Source: JARYMI01 sp037444845 | GTDB lineage: Bacteria > Acidobacteriota > Aminicenantia > Aminicenantales > UBA8522 | Reading direction: 5' to 3' | NCBI GenBank assembly: GCA_037444845.1 | Contig: JBBILQ010000005.1 | Coordinates: 12,350 to 76,349, forward strand | Length of the DNA stretch: 64,000 nt | Shown: piece by piece, positions 52,973-61,548 of the stretch | How positions within the stretch are numbered: the stretch's first letter is position 1 | Layout of the letters: the number at the start of each line of letters is the position of its first letter | The notes under the pieces: model-generated | Databases searched by the model: none | The model's input: the letters and a program-made list of their open reading frames with translations, nothing else | What the model was told of the DNA's origin: nothing | Made by a program: the position numbers and the translations under genes

Positions 52973-54139
52973 ATGAAGAAAAACAGAGGCCTTTATCTCA
53001 GCGTGGCAATCATGGCCGTCATCCTGGTCAGTTTCTTTTCCTGCAAAGGCGAGAAAGCCAAACAGCAAAAACCATTTGAAGGACTCATTAAAATGGACAT
53101 TCGAAAACAATCCTTCGGCAGGCTGCCCGACGGGTCCGAGGTCGAAGTGTTCACCCTGACCAACAGCCACGGACTCAAGGCCAGGATCATGACCTATGGC
53201 GCGACCCTTGTCTCCCTCGAAGTGCCGGACAAGAGCGGGGAACTAACCGATATCGTTTTGGGCCACGACTCTCTGGAGGGCTATCTTGACCCGGCTCGAA
53301 ACCCCTACTTCGGCTCGATCGTCGGCCGGTATGGAAACCGAATCGCTCGGGGCAGGTTCACTCTCGACGGCGTCGAATACCAGCTCGCTGCAAATAACGG
53401 CGCAAACCACCTCCACGGCGGGGTCAAGGGGTTCGATAAGGTCCTCTGGACGGCCGAACCCATAAAGGAGGAAGCCGCTGTCGGAGTCAAGCTCCGTTAC
53501 CTGAGCCGAGACGGGGAGGAAGGCTACCCCGGGAATCTGATTGCAACCGTGATTTACTGGCTGACAGAAGCGAACGAGTTACGAATCAGCTACGAAGCCG
53601 AGACCGACAGGCCCACTCCAGTCAACCTTACCCATCACAGCTACTTCAACCTGGCCGGGCAGGGAGAAGGCGATATCCTTGGCCATGAACTGATGCTTAA
53701 CGCCAGCCACTTCACTCCTGTTGACGAAGGCCTCATCCCGACAGGCGAGGTCCGTCCCGTCGCGGGAACGCCCTGGGATTTCACCATCCCCAGGGCTATC
53801 GGCGCTGAGATCGCCGCCGTCCCTGGCGGATACGACCACAATTTCGTCCTGCGCGACGGCGAAGGGACGCTCAGGCTGGCGGGCCGCGTCGTGGAACGCG
53901 CGAGCGGCCGCGTGATGGAAATTTACACCATAGAGCCGGGAATCCAGTTCTACTCGGGAAATTTCCTGGACGGCACAATCACCGGCAAGAGCGGAAAAGC
54001 CTACCGGAAGCATTACGGGTTCTGCCTGGAACCGCAGCATTTTCCCGACTCGCCGAACAAGCCTGACTTCCCCTCGACGATCCTTCGCCCCGGCGAGAAA
54101 TACACGAGCCTGACCGTCCATAAATTTTTCACCAGGTAA
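52973..54139 (+). CDS. galM: Aldose 1-epimerase (mutarotase), lipoprotein
   Basis: A 388-residue GalM with a lipoprotein signal (VAIMAVILVSFFSCKG, Cys24). The mature domain has the family motifs: FGSIVGRYGNRIARGRF, NHLHGGVKGFDKVLW with a catalytic His, NLTHHSYFNLAGQGEG with the second catalytic His, GGYDHNFVL, and YSGNFLDG. It interconverts alpha and beta anomers of aldoses. The lipoprotein anchor implies action in the periplasm or at the outer membrane. This fits processing of sugars released by the GH127 enzyme encoded 3 kb away on the other strand. Confidence 0.95.
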   Translation: MKKNRGLYLSVAIMAVILVSFFSCKGEKAKQQKPFEGLIKMDIRKQSFGRLPDGSEVEVFTLTNSHGLKARIMTYGATLVSLEVPDKSGELTDIVLGHDSLEGYLDPARNPYFGSIVGRYGNRIARGRFTLDGVEYQLAANNGANHLHGGVKGFDKVLWTAEPIKEEAAVGVKLRYLSRDGEEGYPGNLIATVIYWLTEANELRISYEAETDRPTPVNLTHHSYFNLAGQGEGDILGHELMLNASHFTPVDEGLIPTGEVRPVAGTPWDFTIPRAIGAEIAAVPGGYDHNFVLRDGEGTLRLAGRVVERASGRVMEIYTIEPGIQFYSGNFLDGTITGKSGKAYRKHYGFCLEPQHFPDSPNKPDFPSTILRPGEKYTSLTVHKFFTR

Positions 54140-54266
54140 CCTGGGCTCGTTTTGTTTCTATCGCCAGCCTCAAGATATTTTGATTTTCTTTGGCAATTTC
54201 TTCAATCTATAATAAGAGACGAATTTTCTGGTCGCTGTCAGGTTCGCATGAAAAGCTTACAGTGTG

Positions 54267-54974
54267 ATGAAACTCAGTTTTAACCAGCCGGCGTTCATTC
54301 CGTGGGGCGGGTTTTTCGCTCGCCTGATGTCCTCCGACAAAATGGTTCTCCTCGATGAGACCATCCTGGCCCGCGGTTTCACGTACGTCAACAGAAATCG
54401 CATCAAAGGACCCGAGGGAGAGGTCTGGATAACCGTGCCGCTCAAGCGCAAGGGCCGCGGCCGGCAGAAGATAAGAGACATCGAAATCTACGAAAAAGAA
54501 AGGTGGGCCAAAAAATTCTTGCTGACTCTCAAACATTACTACGGCAAATCCGTCTATTTTGAGCCCGTCTTCGCCGACATTCGCGCGGCCGCGGAGAATC
54601 CTGGAGAAAATTTTCTACCTCTAACACGGGCCCTCCTTGATATCCTGAAAACTGGGTTGGGCATCGAGACGGAGCTGATTCTCCAGTCCCGCCTCGGCAT
54701 CGCCGGCAGGGGCACTCCCCTGCTCGTTTCCATCGCCAAAAAGCTCGGCGCTCATGAAGTCATCCTGCCTTATTTTTCGGAAAAAGCGATAGATTGCGCT
54801 CAGTTCAGGGATGAACATATCCGGGTGAGGCTGTTGCGCTATTTGCCGCCCCAGTATCCTCAATTCTGGGGTGATTTCCTCATGAACCTCTCAAGTCTTG
54901 ACTTGTTGCTGTGCTGCGGCCGGGACGGGCGCGCGGCCATCGAAAAGGGCATCCGCTTTTGTGACCTGCCATGA
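54267..54974 (+). CDS. WbqC-like protein
   Basis: A 235-residue protein matching the WbqC family: LSFNQPAFIPWGGFFARLMS, VLLDETILARGFTYVNRNRI, and WITVPLKRKGRGRQKIRDIE. WbqC proteins occur in O-antigen and sugar-nucleotide gene clusters and are thought to act on amino-sugars or to transfer acyl or amino-acid groups. The mechanism is unclear. A TATAAT at 54208-54213 could drive it. The next gene starts 16 bases after its stop, so it heads a four-gene operon with the isochorismatase-like, flavoprotein and RlmN-like genes. Confidence 0.85.
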   Translation: MKLSFNQPAFIPWGGFFARLMSSDKMVLLDETILARGFTYVNRNRIKGPEGEVWITVPLKRKGRGRQKIRDIEIYEKERWAKKFLLTLKHYYGKSVYFEPVFADIRAAAENPGENFLPLTRALLDILKTGLGIETELILQSRLGIAGRGTPLLVSIAKKLGAHEVILPYFSEKAIDCAQFRDEHIRVRLLRYLPPQYPQFWGDFLMNLSSLDLLLCCGRDGRAAIEKGIRFCDLP

Positions 54975-54990
54975 AAGGACTGGTGACAAG

Positions 54991-55647
54991 ATGAAAAAAA
55001 GCCTGATCGAATCTGATGCTTTTCAGAAGAAATCACGGGAGAGTCTTGAGAAGCTGAAGGAGTTCAGCAAGAGGCGCGCTTTTGTGTTCATGCCTCAAAG
55101 CGCTGCTCTTCTCATCGTCGATATGCAGAGGTATTTTCTGGACAGGCGCTCGCACGCTTTTATTCCAGACGCTCCTCTGATCACAGGCCAAATCAAAAAT
55201 CTGTCAGCAGCATTCCTGAAAATGAATTTGCCGGTTATCCTCACGCGCCACATCAACACCCAGAGAAACGCCAAACTCATGGGCAAATGGTGGAAAGACG
55301 TCATCACGGAAAAGAGCAGGCTGAGCCACGTCATCCCCGAATTAGATTTCCAGGGGGCGACTGTAATCAAAAAAACCCAGTATGATGCCTTTTACCGGAC
55401 CAATCTCGAGAATATATTAAAAAGAAAAAAAGTTAAGCAGGTTGTCATAACGGGAGTGGCGACCCACCTCTGCTGCGAGACCACGGCAAGGTCTGCCTTT
55501 ATGAGAGGATTCACAGTCTTCCTGCCCGTGGACGGGACAGCGACTTTCGCGGAAAGTTTTCTTGAGGCGTCACTCCTCAACCTCGCTCATGGCTTCGCTA
55601 TCCCCGTGCTCTGTGAGGAGCTGATGGACCGAATGGAGGTGTCTTGA
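54991..55647 (+). CDS. Isochorismatase-family cysteine hydrolase
   Basis: A 218-residue protein with the isochorismatase/nicotinamidase-like fold. The catalytic Asp is in ALLIVDMQRYF, Lys in IKKTQYDAFYR, and Cys in GVATHLCCETTARSAFMRG; a short helical N-terminus of about 30 residues precedes. Members cleave isochorismate, N-carbamoyl compounds or amides (nicotinamide), so the substrate is open. The stop codon shares its A with the next ATG (TGATG). The Cys-Cys pair at the active-site cysteine is notable. Confidence 0.9.
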   Translation: MKKSLIESDAFQKKSRESLEKLKEFSKRRAFVFMPQSAALLIVDMQRYFLDRRSHAFIPDAPLITGQIKNLSAAFLKMNLPVILTRHINTQRNAKLMGKWWKDVITEKSRLSHVIPELDFQGATVIKKTQYDAFYRTNLENILKRKKVKQVVITGVATHLCCETTARSAFMRGFTVFLPVDGTATFAESFLEASLLNLAHGFAIPVLCEELMDRMEVS

Positions 55648-56540
55648 TGATACCTGTCACGGATGTGGCCATAATCGGAGCAGGGCCTGCCGGAGTCTCA
55701 GCCGCCATTCAATTGAGGCGGTATGGCATCGAATTTATCGTTCTCGAAAAAGAGAGAATCGGAGGACTGCTGCTAAACGCGAACCTCGTAGAAAACTACC
55801 CCGGCTTCCCTGGGGGCATTCCGGGTCAGGATCTCGTCAGGCTTTTGGAGAGCCACCTGGAAAATTCCGGAGTTCACGTCTCATTCCAGGAAGTTCTGGA
55901 ACTCGATCATGACGGGAGCGTTTTTATTATCAGGACAAACGGGGGAGCGCTGGCTTCCCGGATCGCGGTGATTGCCTCGGGCACTGTTCCCCTCAGGCTT
56001 ACGCAGGCCGTTCCCAAGGAGATAGAAAGCCGTATTTTTTATGAAATTGTCCCGCTGGCCCAGGTTTCGGGCAAAAAAATTGCCGTCATCGGCTCAGGTG
56101 ACGCCGCCTTTGACTACGCGCTGAGCCTCTCTCAAAAGAACGAGGTTCTCATCCTCAACAGATCGGAAAAAATCAAATGCCTTCCGCTCCTCTGGAAAAG
56201 AGCCATGGAGGTGTCAACAATCTCATATCTCGAGAATCTCCAGGTCACAACCATCAACCAGGCTGATAGCGGGCTGCTCCTCTGTGGTCGCAGCCCTCAT
56301 GAGAAGCGTGACATCCATGTTTCCTTTCTTGTTGTGGCCGTGGGAAGAAGGCCGAATCTTGATTTCTTGAGCCAGAATCTTAAAAATAACCTGAAGGAAT
56401 ATAGAAAAGAAAGGTTGCTTTATATGGCCGGTGATGTTAAAAACGGCATTTACAGACAGGCTGCCATATCTGCCGGTGACGGAATCAAGGCGGCCATGGA
56501 AATCTTCAAGGAAAAAAAGGAGGCTCAGTCGTGCGCATAA
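55647..56540 (+). CDS. Thioredoxin-reductase-like flavoprotein without the CxxC
   Basis: A 297-residue FAD/NAD(P)-binding protein: VAIIGAGPAGVSAAIQL (FAD), GLLLNANLVENYPGFPGG, IAVIGSGDAAFDYALSL (NAD(P)), and LLYMAGDVKNGIYRQAA. The fold and spacing resemble thioredoxin reductase. Where that enzyme has the redox-active CxxC before the NAD(P) fold, this protein reads FYEIVPLAQVSGKK with no cysteine. It could be a ferredoxin/flavodoxin-type reductase or an oxidoreductase for another partner. The neighbour is a radical SAM enzyme that would need a one-electron donor; a supporting role there is inference. Confidence 0.88.
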   Translation: MIPVTDVAIIGAGPAGVSAAIQLRRYGIEFIVLEKERIGGLLLNANLVENYPGFPGGIPGQDLVRLLESHLENSGVHVSFQEVLELDHDGSVFIIRTNGGALASRIAVIASGTVPLRLTQAVPKEIESRIFYEIVPLAQVSGKKIAVIGSGDAAFDYALSLSQKNEVLILNRSEKIKCLPLLWKRAMEVSTISYLENLQVTTINQADSGLLLCGRSPHEKRDIHVSFLVVAVGRRPNLDFLSQNLKNNLKEYRKERLLYMAGDVKNGIYRQAAISAGDGIKAAMEIFKEKKEAQSCA

Positions 56541-57466
56541 TTGCCAAAACAGGCCGGGAAGACGTGGCCATGGTTTATATCGGAGAAACAGGAAAAGGAA
56601 ACTTTATTGAATTCGTAGAATCTCTCCAGCCTCCCCTTCCCATAGAGGAAAAATGGGTTTTGACTGTTTCGACGCTGCAGGGATGCCCTGTCTGCTGCCG
56701 TTTTTGTGATGCGGGAGGATTCTACAAAGGAATTCTGACCAAAGACGAGATTATTTCCCAGATTGATTACCTGGTAGAGAGAAGATTTCCTGAGAAAAAG
56801 GTGCCTGTTAAGAAGTTCAAAATTCAGTTTGCCAGAATGGGTGAGCCTTCTTTCAACCCCGATGTCCTGGAAGTGCTTGAGTGTCTGCCTGAATTATACG
56901 ATGCGCCGGGGCTTATTCCGTCCTTCTCCACCGTTGCTCCAGCAAGTCCGCATGATTTTTTCGAAAGATTGCTAAAAATAAAGAACCTAAAATATGCCAG
57001 GAGCTTTCAACTTCAGTTCTCTGTCCATTCCACAGACGATCAGGCGAGAGACTGGCTTATCCCGGTCAAAAAGTGGAGCTTTGAAGAGATCGCAGCGTTT
57101 GGAAGGAGATTCGCCGATGGCGGAGGCAAAAAAATAACCCTCAATTTTGCCCTGGCAGAGGGACTGCCGGTTGACCCCTGTCGGCTCTTGAAATACTTCT
57201 CCCCCGATACATTTCTGATAAAAATTACCCCCGTCAACCCGACGCTCCAGGCTGCAAGGAACCGGATTTCTTCGCTGGTTCCTCATCCTGATGGAGAGAG
57301 AATCATCTCTGACCTGAGGAAGGCCGGTTATGAAGTTATGCTCAGTATCGGAGAACTGGAAGAGAACCGTATCGGAAGCAATTGCGGGATGTATATCGCC
57401 GCCTATGAAAAGACCCGCCAGCTCACAGGCGGAAGCTATGCCTATGAGATCAAAAGATTCTCTTAA
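56531..57466 (+). CDS. RlmN/Cfr-like radical SAM protein
   Basis: A 311-residue radical SAM protein that starts at a GTG with AGGAGG in front, overlapping the flavoprotein stop. The cluster motif is GCPVCCRFCDAGG (Cys52, 56, 59 in CxxxCxxC). Further blocks parallel RlmN/Cfr: RMGEPSFN (GMGEPxxN), FSVHSTDDQARDWLIPVKK, and KITPVNP. The C-terminal GSNCGMY (Cys285) fits the methylated cysteine of RlmN. The N-terminal accessory domain of 23S rRNA methylases is absent and the start is short. It may methylate something other than rRNA. This is the last gene of a four-gene operon. Confidence 0.85.
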   Translation: MRIIAKTGREDVAMVYIGETGKGNFIEFVESLQPPLPIEEKWVLTVSTLQGCPVCCRFCDAGGFYKGILTKDEIISQIDYLVERRFPEKKVPVKKFKIQFARMGEPSFNPDVLEVLECLPELYDAPGLIPSFSTVAPASPHDFFERLLKIKNLKYARSFQLQFSVHSTDDQARDWLIPVKKWSFEEIAAFGRRFADGGGKKITLNFALAEGLPVDPCRLLKYFSPDTFLIKITPVNPTLQAARNRISSLVPHPDGERIISDLRKAGYEVMLSIGELEENRIGSNCGMYIAAYEKTRQLTGGSYAYEIKRFS

Positions 57467-57484
57467 AGGCTATCGGATAACGCC

Positions 57485-57510
57485 GCGGCTGAGCGGTCCA
57501 GCGCTTTTTT
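57485..57510 (+). terminator. Possible Rho-independent terminator after the RlmN-like gene
   Basis: GCTG...CAGC with flanking GC pairs forms a small hairpin that is followed by TTTTTT. The stem is short, so strength is uncertain. The next gene is convergent. Confidence 0.4.
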
Positions 57511-57531
57511 AACAGCGAGATGAGCCTGTTT

Positions 57532-58560
57532 CTACCCGATGCGGAGGACTTTGGCGCCGCGGATTATGCGGTTTTTGATTTCGAGCAGGGCTCTGTTCGC
57601 CTCCTCGAGCGGAAACGCCTGCACCTCAGGTTTAATGGGAATCTTGGCCGCCAGATCCAGAAACTCGGCCACATCCGTCCTCGTCACGTTGGCCACGCTC
57701 TTGATTTCTTTTTCCATCCAGAGGTGGGCAGGATAATCGAGTTTCAGGAGACAGTCTTTATCCGCGTCCTCCTTGCGGATGGCGTTGATAACGAGCCTTC
57801 CGCCGCTTGCCAGATTCTTCAGGGCTTCGACAACCGGCTTCCAGACCGGTGTCGTGTCAATAACAACATCGAGCTTTTCTGGAGAAGGGGCCTCTGTCTC
57901 CTCTGCCCAGACCGCTCCGAGTTCTCTCGCAAACTCACGCTCTTTTTCCGCCCTGGCGAAGACATGGACTTTGCTTCTTGGATACTTGTGCCTGGCCATC
58001 AAGAGAACAAGATGTCCCGAAGCTCCAAAACCGGACAGGCCGAGGTTCTGGCCGTCTTTGAGGCCGGCGAGCTTCAAGGAGCGATAGCCGATGGCACCGG
58101 CGCAGAGAAGAGGCGCCGCTTCGACGTCGGAAAAGACCTCGGGTATGGCATAGGCGAAATCCTCGCGAACAGTCATGTACTCAGCATATCCGCCGTCTGC
58201 ATCTCTTCCCGTGCCGCGAAAATCGGGGCAGAGGTTCTCCTGGCCATTGCGGCAGAACCTGCATTTTCCACAGGCCGAGAAAATCCAGGCAACGCCAACC
58301 CTGTCTCCGACTTTAAATCTTGCGGTTCCCCGGTTAATCTCTTCGATCCTTCCCACAACCTGATGGCCAGGGATAACGGGCAGGCGCGGCGGAGGCGTTC
58401 TTCCCTCAATCTCATCAAGCTCGGTGTGGCAAACGCCGCAGGCCAGGACTTTGAGCAAAACCTCCCCCTCTCCGGCCGCAGGCTTCGGCGCATCCCTGAG
58501 GTCGAGCGGCGTTCTCTCCTGGCGAATGTCGCATATCTTCGTCATGACCATGGCTTTCAT
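57532..58560 (-). CDS. Zinc-type alcohol dehydrogenase
   Basis: A 342-residue medium-chain alcohol dehydrogenase. LACGVCHTELDEIEG and PGHQVVGRIEEI hold catalytic zinc ligands, and CGKCRFCRNGQENLC is the four-cysteine structural site. LSGFGASGHLVLLMA is the nucleotide motif region. The DGGYAEYMTVRE and LLCAGAIGYRSLK segments fit the bacterial AdhP-like zinc-alcohol dehydrogenase group. It probably interconverts a short alcohol and its aldehyde. It follows an IscU-like gene by 28 bases. Confidence 0.9.
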   Translation of the reverse strand: MKAMVMTKICDIRQERTPLDLRDAPKPAAGEGEVLLKVLACGVCHTELDEIEGRTPPPRLPVIPGHQVVGRIEEINRGTARFKVGDRVGVAWIFSACGKCRFCRNGQENLCPDFRGTGRDADGGYAEYMTVREDFAYAIPEVFSDVEAAPLLCAGAIGYRSLKLAGLKDGQNLGLSGFGASGHLVLLMARHKYPRSKVHVFARAEKEREFARELGAVWAEETEAPSPEKLDVVIDTTPVWKPVVEALKNLASGGRLVINAIRKEDADKDCLLKLDYPAHLWMEKEIKSVANVTRTDVAEFLDLAAKIPIKPEVQAFPLEEANRALLEIKNRIIRGAKVLRIG

Positions 58561-58588
58561 CCGGAAATCCTCCCCGTCACGGCCAGCG

Positions 58589-59089
58589 TCACTCGCCGTA
58601 TTTCTTCGCGCCGCGCCTGTAGTAATTTGCGACAAGCGGAACCAGCGCTTTTATCCTTGCAGCGAGCTCTATGTTTCCTTCTTTTTGGCTATGCTGTTCG
58701 ACTGCCTCGAGAAAAGCCTGGACAGTGGCCGGCGGACAATGAAGCTTCTGGGCCGGAAGCTCGCCCAGCTCGCTCTCGATCAGGCCAACGAGGCGGCCCA
58801 CTACCTCCTCGTCTTGCCCCGAAATGAGCCCGGATATCTCGCAGCCTTTGATTTTCTCAGTGAACACCGAGGCCGAGGCGATGGTCACTGCACAGCCCAG
58901 CGATTGGAACGTTGCCCCCTCGATGGCTCCACTCTTTATCCGCAGGTAGAGTTCGGTCACGTCTCCGCAGACGGGATTGGTGATCCGGCCGATTCCGTCC
59001 GGATGCTCGATTTTGCCGACGTTTCGAGGGTTCTGGAAGTGGTCGATGACCGCTTCTGAGTAGCCCAGGTCTGATTTTACATTATTCAT
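58589..59089 (-). CDS. Second IscU-type Fe-S scaffold
   Basis: A 166-residue IscU/NifU-N protein with HFQNPRNVGKIEHPDG, NPVCGDVTEL, QSLGCAVTIASAS and KLHCPPATV, giving the three cluster cysteines. The C-terminal helix extends about 20 residues beyond typical IscU (YYRRGAKKYGE). It differs from the zinc-ribbon IscU at 9.9 kb, so the genome has at least two scaffold paralogues. No iscS-type gene is next to it; the downstream neighbour is an alcohol dehydrogenase. Confidence 0.9.
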   Translation of the reverse strand: MNNVKSDLGYSEAVIDHFQNPRNVGKIEHPDGIGRITNPVCGDVTELYLRIKSGAIEGATFQSLGCAVTIASASVFTEKIKGCEISGLISGQDEEVVGRLVGLIESELGELPAQKLHCPPATVQAFLEAVEQHSQKEGNIELAARIKALVPLVANYYRRGAKKYGE

Positions 59090-59132
59090 GCACCAGTATT
59101 TTCGCCCGCCTGTTTTTAACTTTCCTTTCTTT

Positions 59133-59161
59133 TATATACATTTTGTTTGATTGTTTTTCAA
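59133..59161 (-). promoter_or_regulatory. Promoter of the second IscU gene
   Basis: TTGAAA (59156-59161) and TATATA (59133-59138) are spaced 17 bases on the minus strand; the leader to the ATG at 59089 is about 37 bases. Confidence 0.5.
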
Positions 59162-59294
59162 CACGTGCACAGGCTGTCGTTTTCAACCCCGTCGGTGGCG
59201 AGCAGAAGAGTGCGTTTCTCTCTTTTCCCTTATTGGCGAATTCAGGCGAGACGGCGACAGCATCGTAAAGATTTGTTCAAATCACATCGACATC

Positions 59295-59615
59295 TTAGAT
59301 AGAAAATCCTATCCCTGCTAAAAGCCTTAAGCCGCTGATCTTCAGCGACGAAGCTTCTTCATACAACCCAATAGTTCCGCTCTTCGAATACCCGCCTTCG
59401 TAGCCTCCGCCGATCAAAATACCCTTCCACATGATGGCTGCATAGGGAAAATAGACAAGTCCTCCTCCGTAAATGCTCTTGATGTCTGAATCGGCTACAG
59501 ATCTTGGCCCATAGAGAGCGCCTGCCTCAAGATGAACGCCAGAACTCGCTGCATAAAGTCCTGAAGCCAGGCCGGCGAACATCATTGCGACAAAAAACGC
59601 TTTCTTCACGATCAT
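59295..59615 (-). CDS. Short exported beta-strand protein
   Basis: A 106-residue protein with a signal peptide (AFFVAMMFAGLASGLYA). It has Gly-rich amphipathic strands (IYGGGLVYFPYA, GILIGGGYEGGYS, GLRLLAGIGFSI) like a small or truncated outer-membrane barrel. It begins 5 bases after the stop of the C1 peptidase gene, so the two are probably co-transcribed. Typical barrels of this type are nearly twice as long, so a truncated 3' end is possible. About 200 bases downstream show no continuing protein. Confidence 0.6.
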   Translation of the reverse strand: MIVKKAFFVAMMFAGLASGLYAASSGVHLEAGALYGPRSVADSDIKSIYGGGLVYFPYAAIMWKGILIGGGYEGGYSKSGTIGLYEEASSLKISGLRLLAGIGFSI

Positions 59616-59620
59616 TCTCC

Positions 59621-61438
59621 TTAATTGCTGACGACGGCCGGCTCGCTTTCCCGGCCATAATCGTCAACCGAAGTGAGCCAATACGAATAGAAGTCCGTCT
59701 TTTTTAAGCCCCTGTCATCATGCATGAACACGGAATTCGTCACTTCGGCAATCAACTGAAACGCCTTGTCAGCCGCCCCCCTATCCTTCCGATAAATCCT
59801 GTAAGCAATCACATTTGTCCTGTTTTGTGGATTCGCTCGCCACGTCAGCCGATTGATGTATTCTTTGAAAAAGACGAAGTTGTTTTCCAGCCTTTGGAGC
59901 GCAACGCCTGACGGAGGATACAGGGGCGGATATCCGGCATAGGCTTTCAGGCAGACATTCGAATTCCTGTATCTCCCATCCCAGGAGGTATGAAGGTCAT
60001 TCCAGGAGACGCCATCGTAACTGACAAAACTCTCACCAGCGTTGGCCATCGCCCTGCTGCTGTAGTTCGAGAGAGGCCTCTCGAATGGGATGGGATAATG
60101 ATGATGGCTGGTTGATAATCTGACGACAACTGAAAACTTTTGATTGACTTTAAGCGGAACACTGCGATCCAAAGAAATCGTGAAGTACCCTGGAGCATTT
60201 AGGCTGCCGCTTTTCCTGCTGACAAGAGTCCCGGTCCTCGGCTGATTGTCAGTTACGTCCGCGTAGACGAAAATTTCGTATGCGTTCAGCAATGAAGCCG
60301 TATAAAATCCGACTGCTGTCATAGGAAAATCCGAGGTGGCCGTAAAAATATTGGCAAACCAGGCAGTCTCAGTTCCATACCCGAGAGAAGATACCCATCC
60401 TAAAGGGTCATATTGATAAATAACCTCATGGTTGGTCGGTGTTTCTCCTTTAACAAGGGCGCTCGCGCTTCTGCTGGCGAAGAATTCGTCATAATAAGAA
60501 ACATAGAAATATCCGCTTTGCCCCCATGTCGTTCCCCAACTATTCTTGACGATGAACGCACCGTTTCCGGGCGGAAGGATGTTGAACTTGTTTTTATCGA
60601 AATTGTCGTCCCAGCCAACAATGGCCACCGCGTGGCCGCCTTCTCTCGTGCCTGTATTATAATACGATTGGTGTGACGGGTTATAAAAACTGCTTTTATA
60701 AAACATGCTGGCGTAGACCGCGCCGTCGTTCATGATCGCTTCTTTAATGAGGCCATTGTCCAGATAGGTCAATCTGGGAGGCAGGAACCTCACCTCTTGA
60801 ACGTGCTTTCTGACCTTGAACCCCAGGGAGGCCGAATAAATATACGGGTCATCCTCCTCTTTGACCGGCCCGCTCCACCTGGATAGATAAGCTGTCGACA
60901 TAAAGATTTGACCACCCACGCACGGCCCGTAGTCGAATTCATGCTTATCAATGAGGTTTTGCTCGGAAAAGTCCCAGTTCTCTGATGGCAGCAAATACGA
61001 TTCCAGGGATCCATACGTGGCAAACGCCCAACAAGAGCCGCAATTGGCCTGATTTTTCACCGAGGTGAGCTTGTTTTTGGTGCGCAGGTCATAAGAAGCG
61101 GGAAAGCTCTCAAGCGAAATTCGGGGGAAGTTCTTGCTTTTCTCTCCGAACACATACTCTGTCGGCCTGGCCGGCATTTCAAAGACATTCGCCAGAGTCA
61201 TTATTCCTGAGCGCGGAGGGACTCTAAGATGAGAAATGTCATGAGGACTCGGCAATAACCCTAGGGGACGGCCGTCGTCGGAATATCGCATTAACAGAAT
61301 TAACCCTGGTTCCTTCTGGATTTTCAGAAATTCCTCATTCAACGGAGCAGCCGCAGGGATTTTGTCCGCTTCATTGAGCCAGGCAGAAAAACTGAACGCA
61401 CATATCATGATTGAAATCAAAACCACTTTCTTTTTCAT
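59621..61438 (-). CDS. Exported papain-type (C1) peptidase with lectin-like domain
   Basis: A 605-residue protein with a signal peptide (VLISIMICAFSFSAW). Residues about 110-350 form a papain-fold protease: VKNQANCGSCWAFA (Cys nucleophile), GGHAVAIVGWDDN (His) and VKNSWGTTWGQSGYF (Asn). A beta-sandwich lectin-like domain (about 355-490) follows, and a fibronectin type III-like domain (about 500-605, INRLTWRANPQNRTNV) ends the protein. The layout points to an extracellular peptidase that binds sugars or cell surfaces. A strong promoter precedes it, divergent from the epimerase gene. Confidence 0.9.
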   Translation of the reverse strand: MKKKVVLISIMICAFSFSAWLNEADKIPAAAPLNEEFLKIQKEPGLILLMRYSDDGRPLGLLPSPHDISHLRVPPRSGIMTLANVFEMPARPTEYVFGEKSKNFPRISLESFPASYDLRTKNKLTSVKNQANCGSCWAFATYGSLESYLLPSENWDFSEQNLIDKHEFDYGPCVGGQIFMSTAYLSRWSGPVKEEDDPYIYSASLGFKVRKHVQEVRFLPPRLTYLDNGLIKEAIMNDGAVYASMFYKSSFYNPSHQSYYNTGTREGGHAVAIVGWDDNFDKNKFNILPPGNGAFIVKNSWGTTWGQSGYFYVSYYDEFFASRSASALVKGETPTNHEVIYQYDPLGWVSSLGYGTETAWFANIFTATSDFPMTAVGFYTASLLNAYEIFVYADVTDNQPRTGTLVSRKSGSLNAPGYFTISLDRSVPLKVNQKFSVVVRLSTSHHHYPIPFERPLSNYSSRAMANAGESFVSYDGVSWNDLHTSWDGRYRNSNVCLKAYAGYPPLYPPSGVALQRLENNFVFFKEYINRLTWRANPQNRTNVIAYRIYRKDRGAADKAFQLIAEVTNSVFMHDDRGLKKTDFYSYWLTSVDDYGRESEPAVVSN

Positions 61439-61508
61439 TTCATTCCCTCTTTATGCAAGCTTGATATTTGACGCATGTCTTCATCATAAATTGTGTTGAC
61501 TGCGGCGA

Positions 61509-61537
61509 ATATAACTCAGCAAGAAAATTATTGTCAA
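61509..61537 (-). promoter_or_regulatory. Consensus sigma-70-type promoter of the C1 peptidase
   Basis: TTGACA (61532-61537) and TTATAT (61509-61514) on the minus strand are spaced 17 bases, with a leader of about 65 bases to the ATG. Confidence 0.65.
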
Positions 61538-61548
61538 TAACGCGGAGT

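Noticed and set aside
55647..56540. Thioredoxin reductase
   Set aside because: The fold matches, but the CxxC needed for thioredoxin reduction is missing at the expected place, so the name would be misleading.
57520..58827. 435-codon open frame on the plus strand
   Set aside because: The minus strand carries a complete zinc alcohol dehydrogenase with both zinc sites and part of an IscU gene. The plus frame has no domain features.
59090..59294. Missing C-terminal part of the small barrel protein
   Set aside because: Translations downstream of its stop show no barrel-like strands, so a simple frameshift is not supported.
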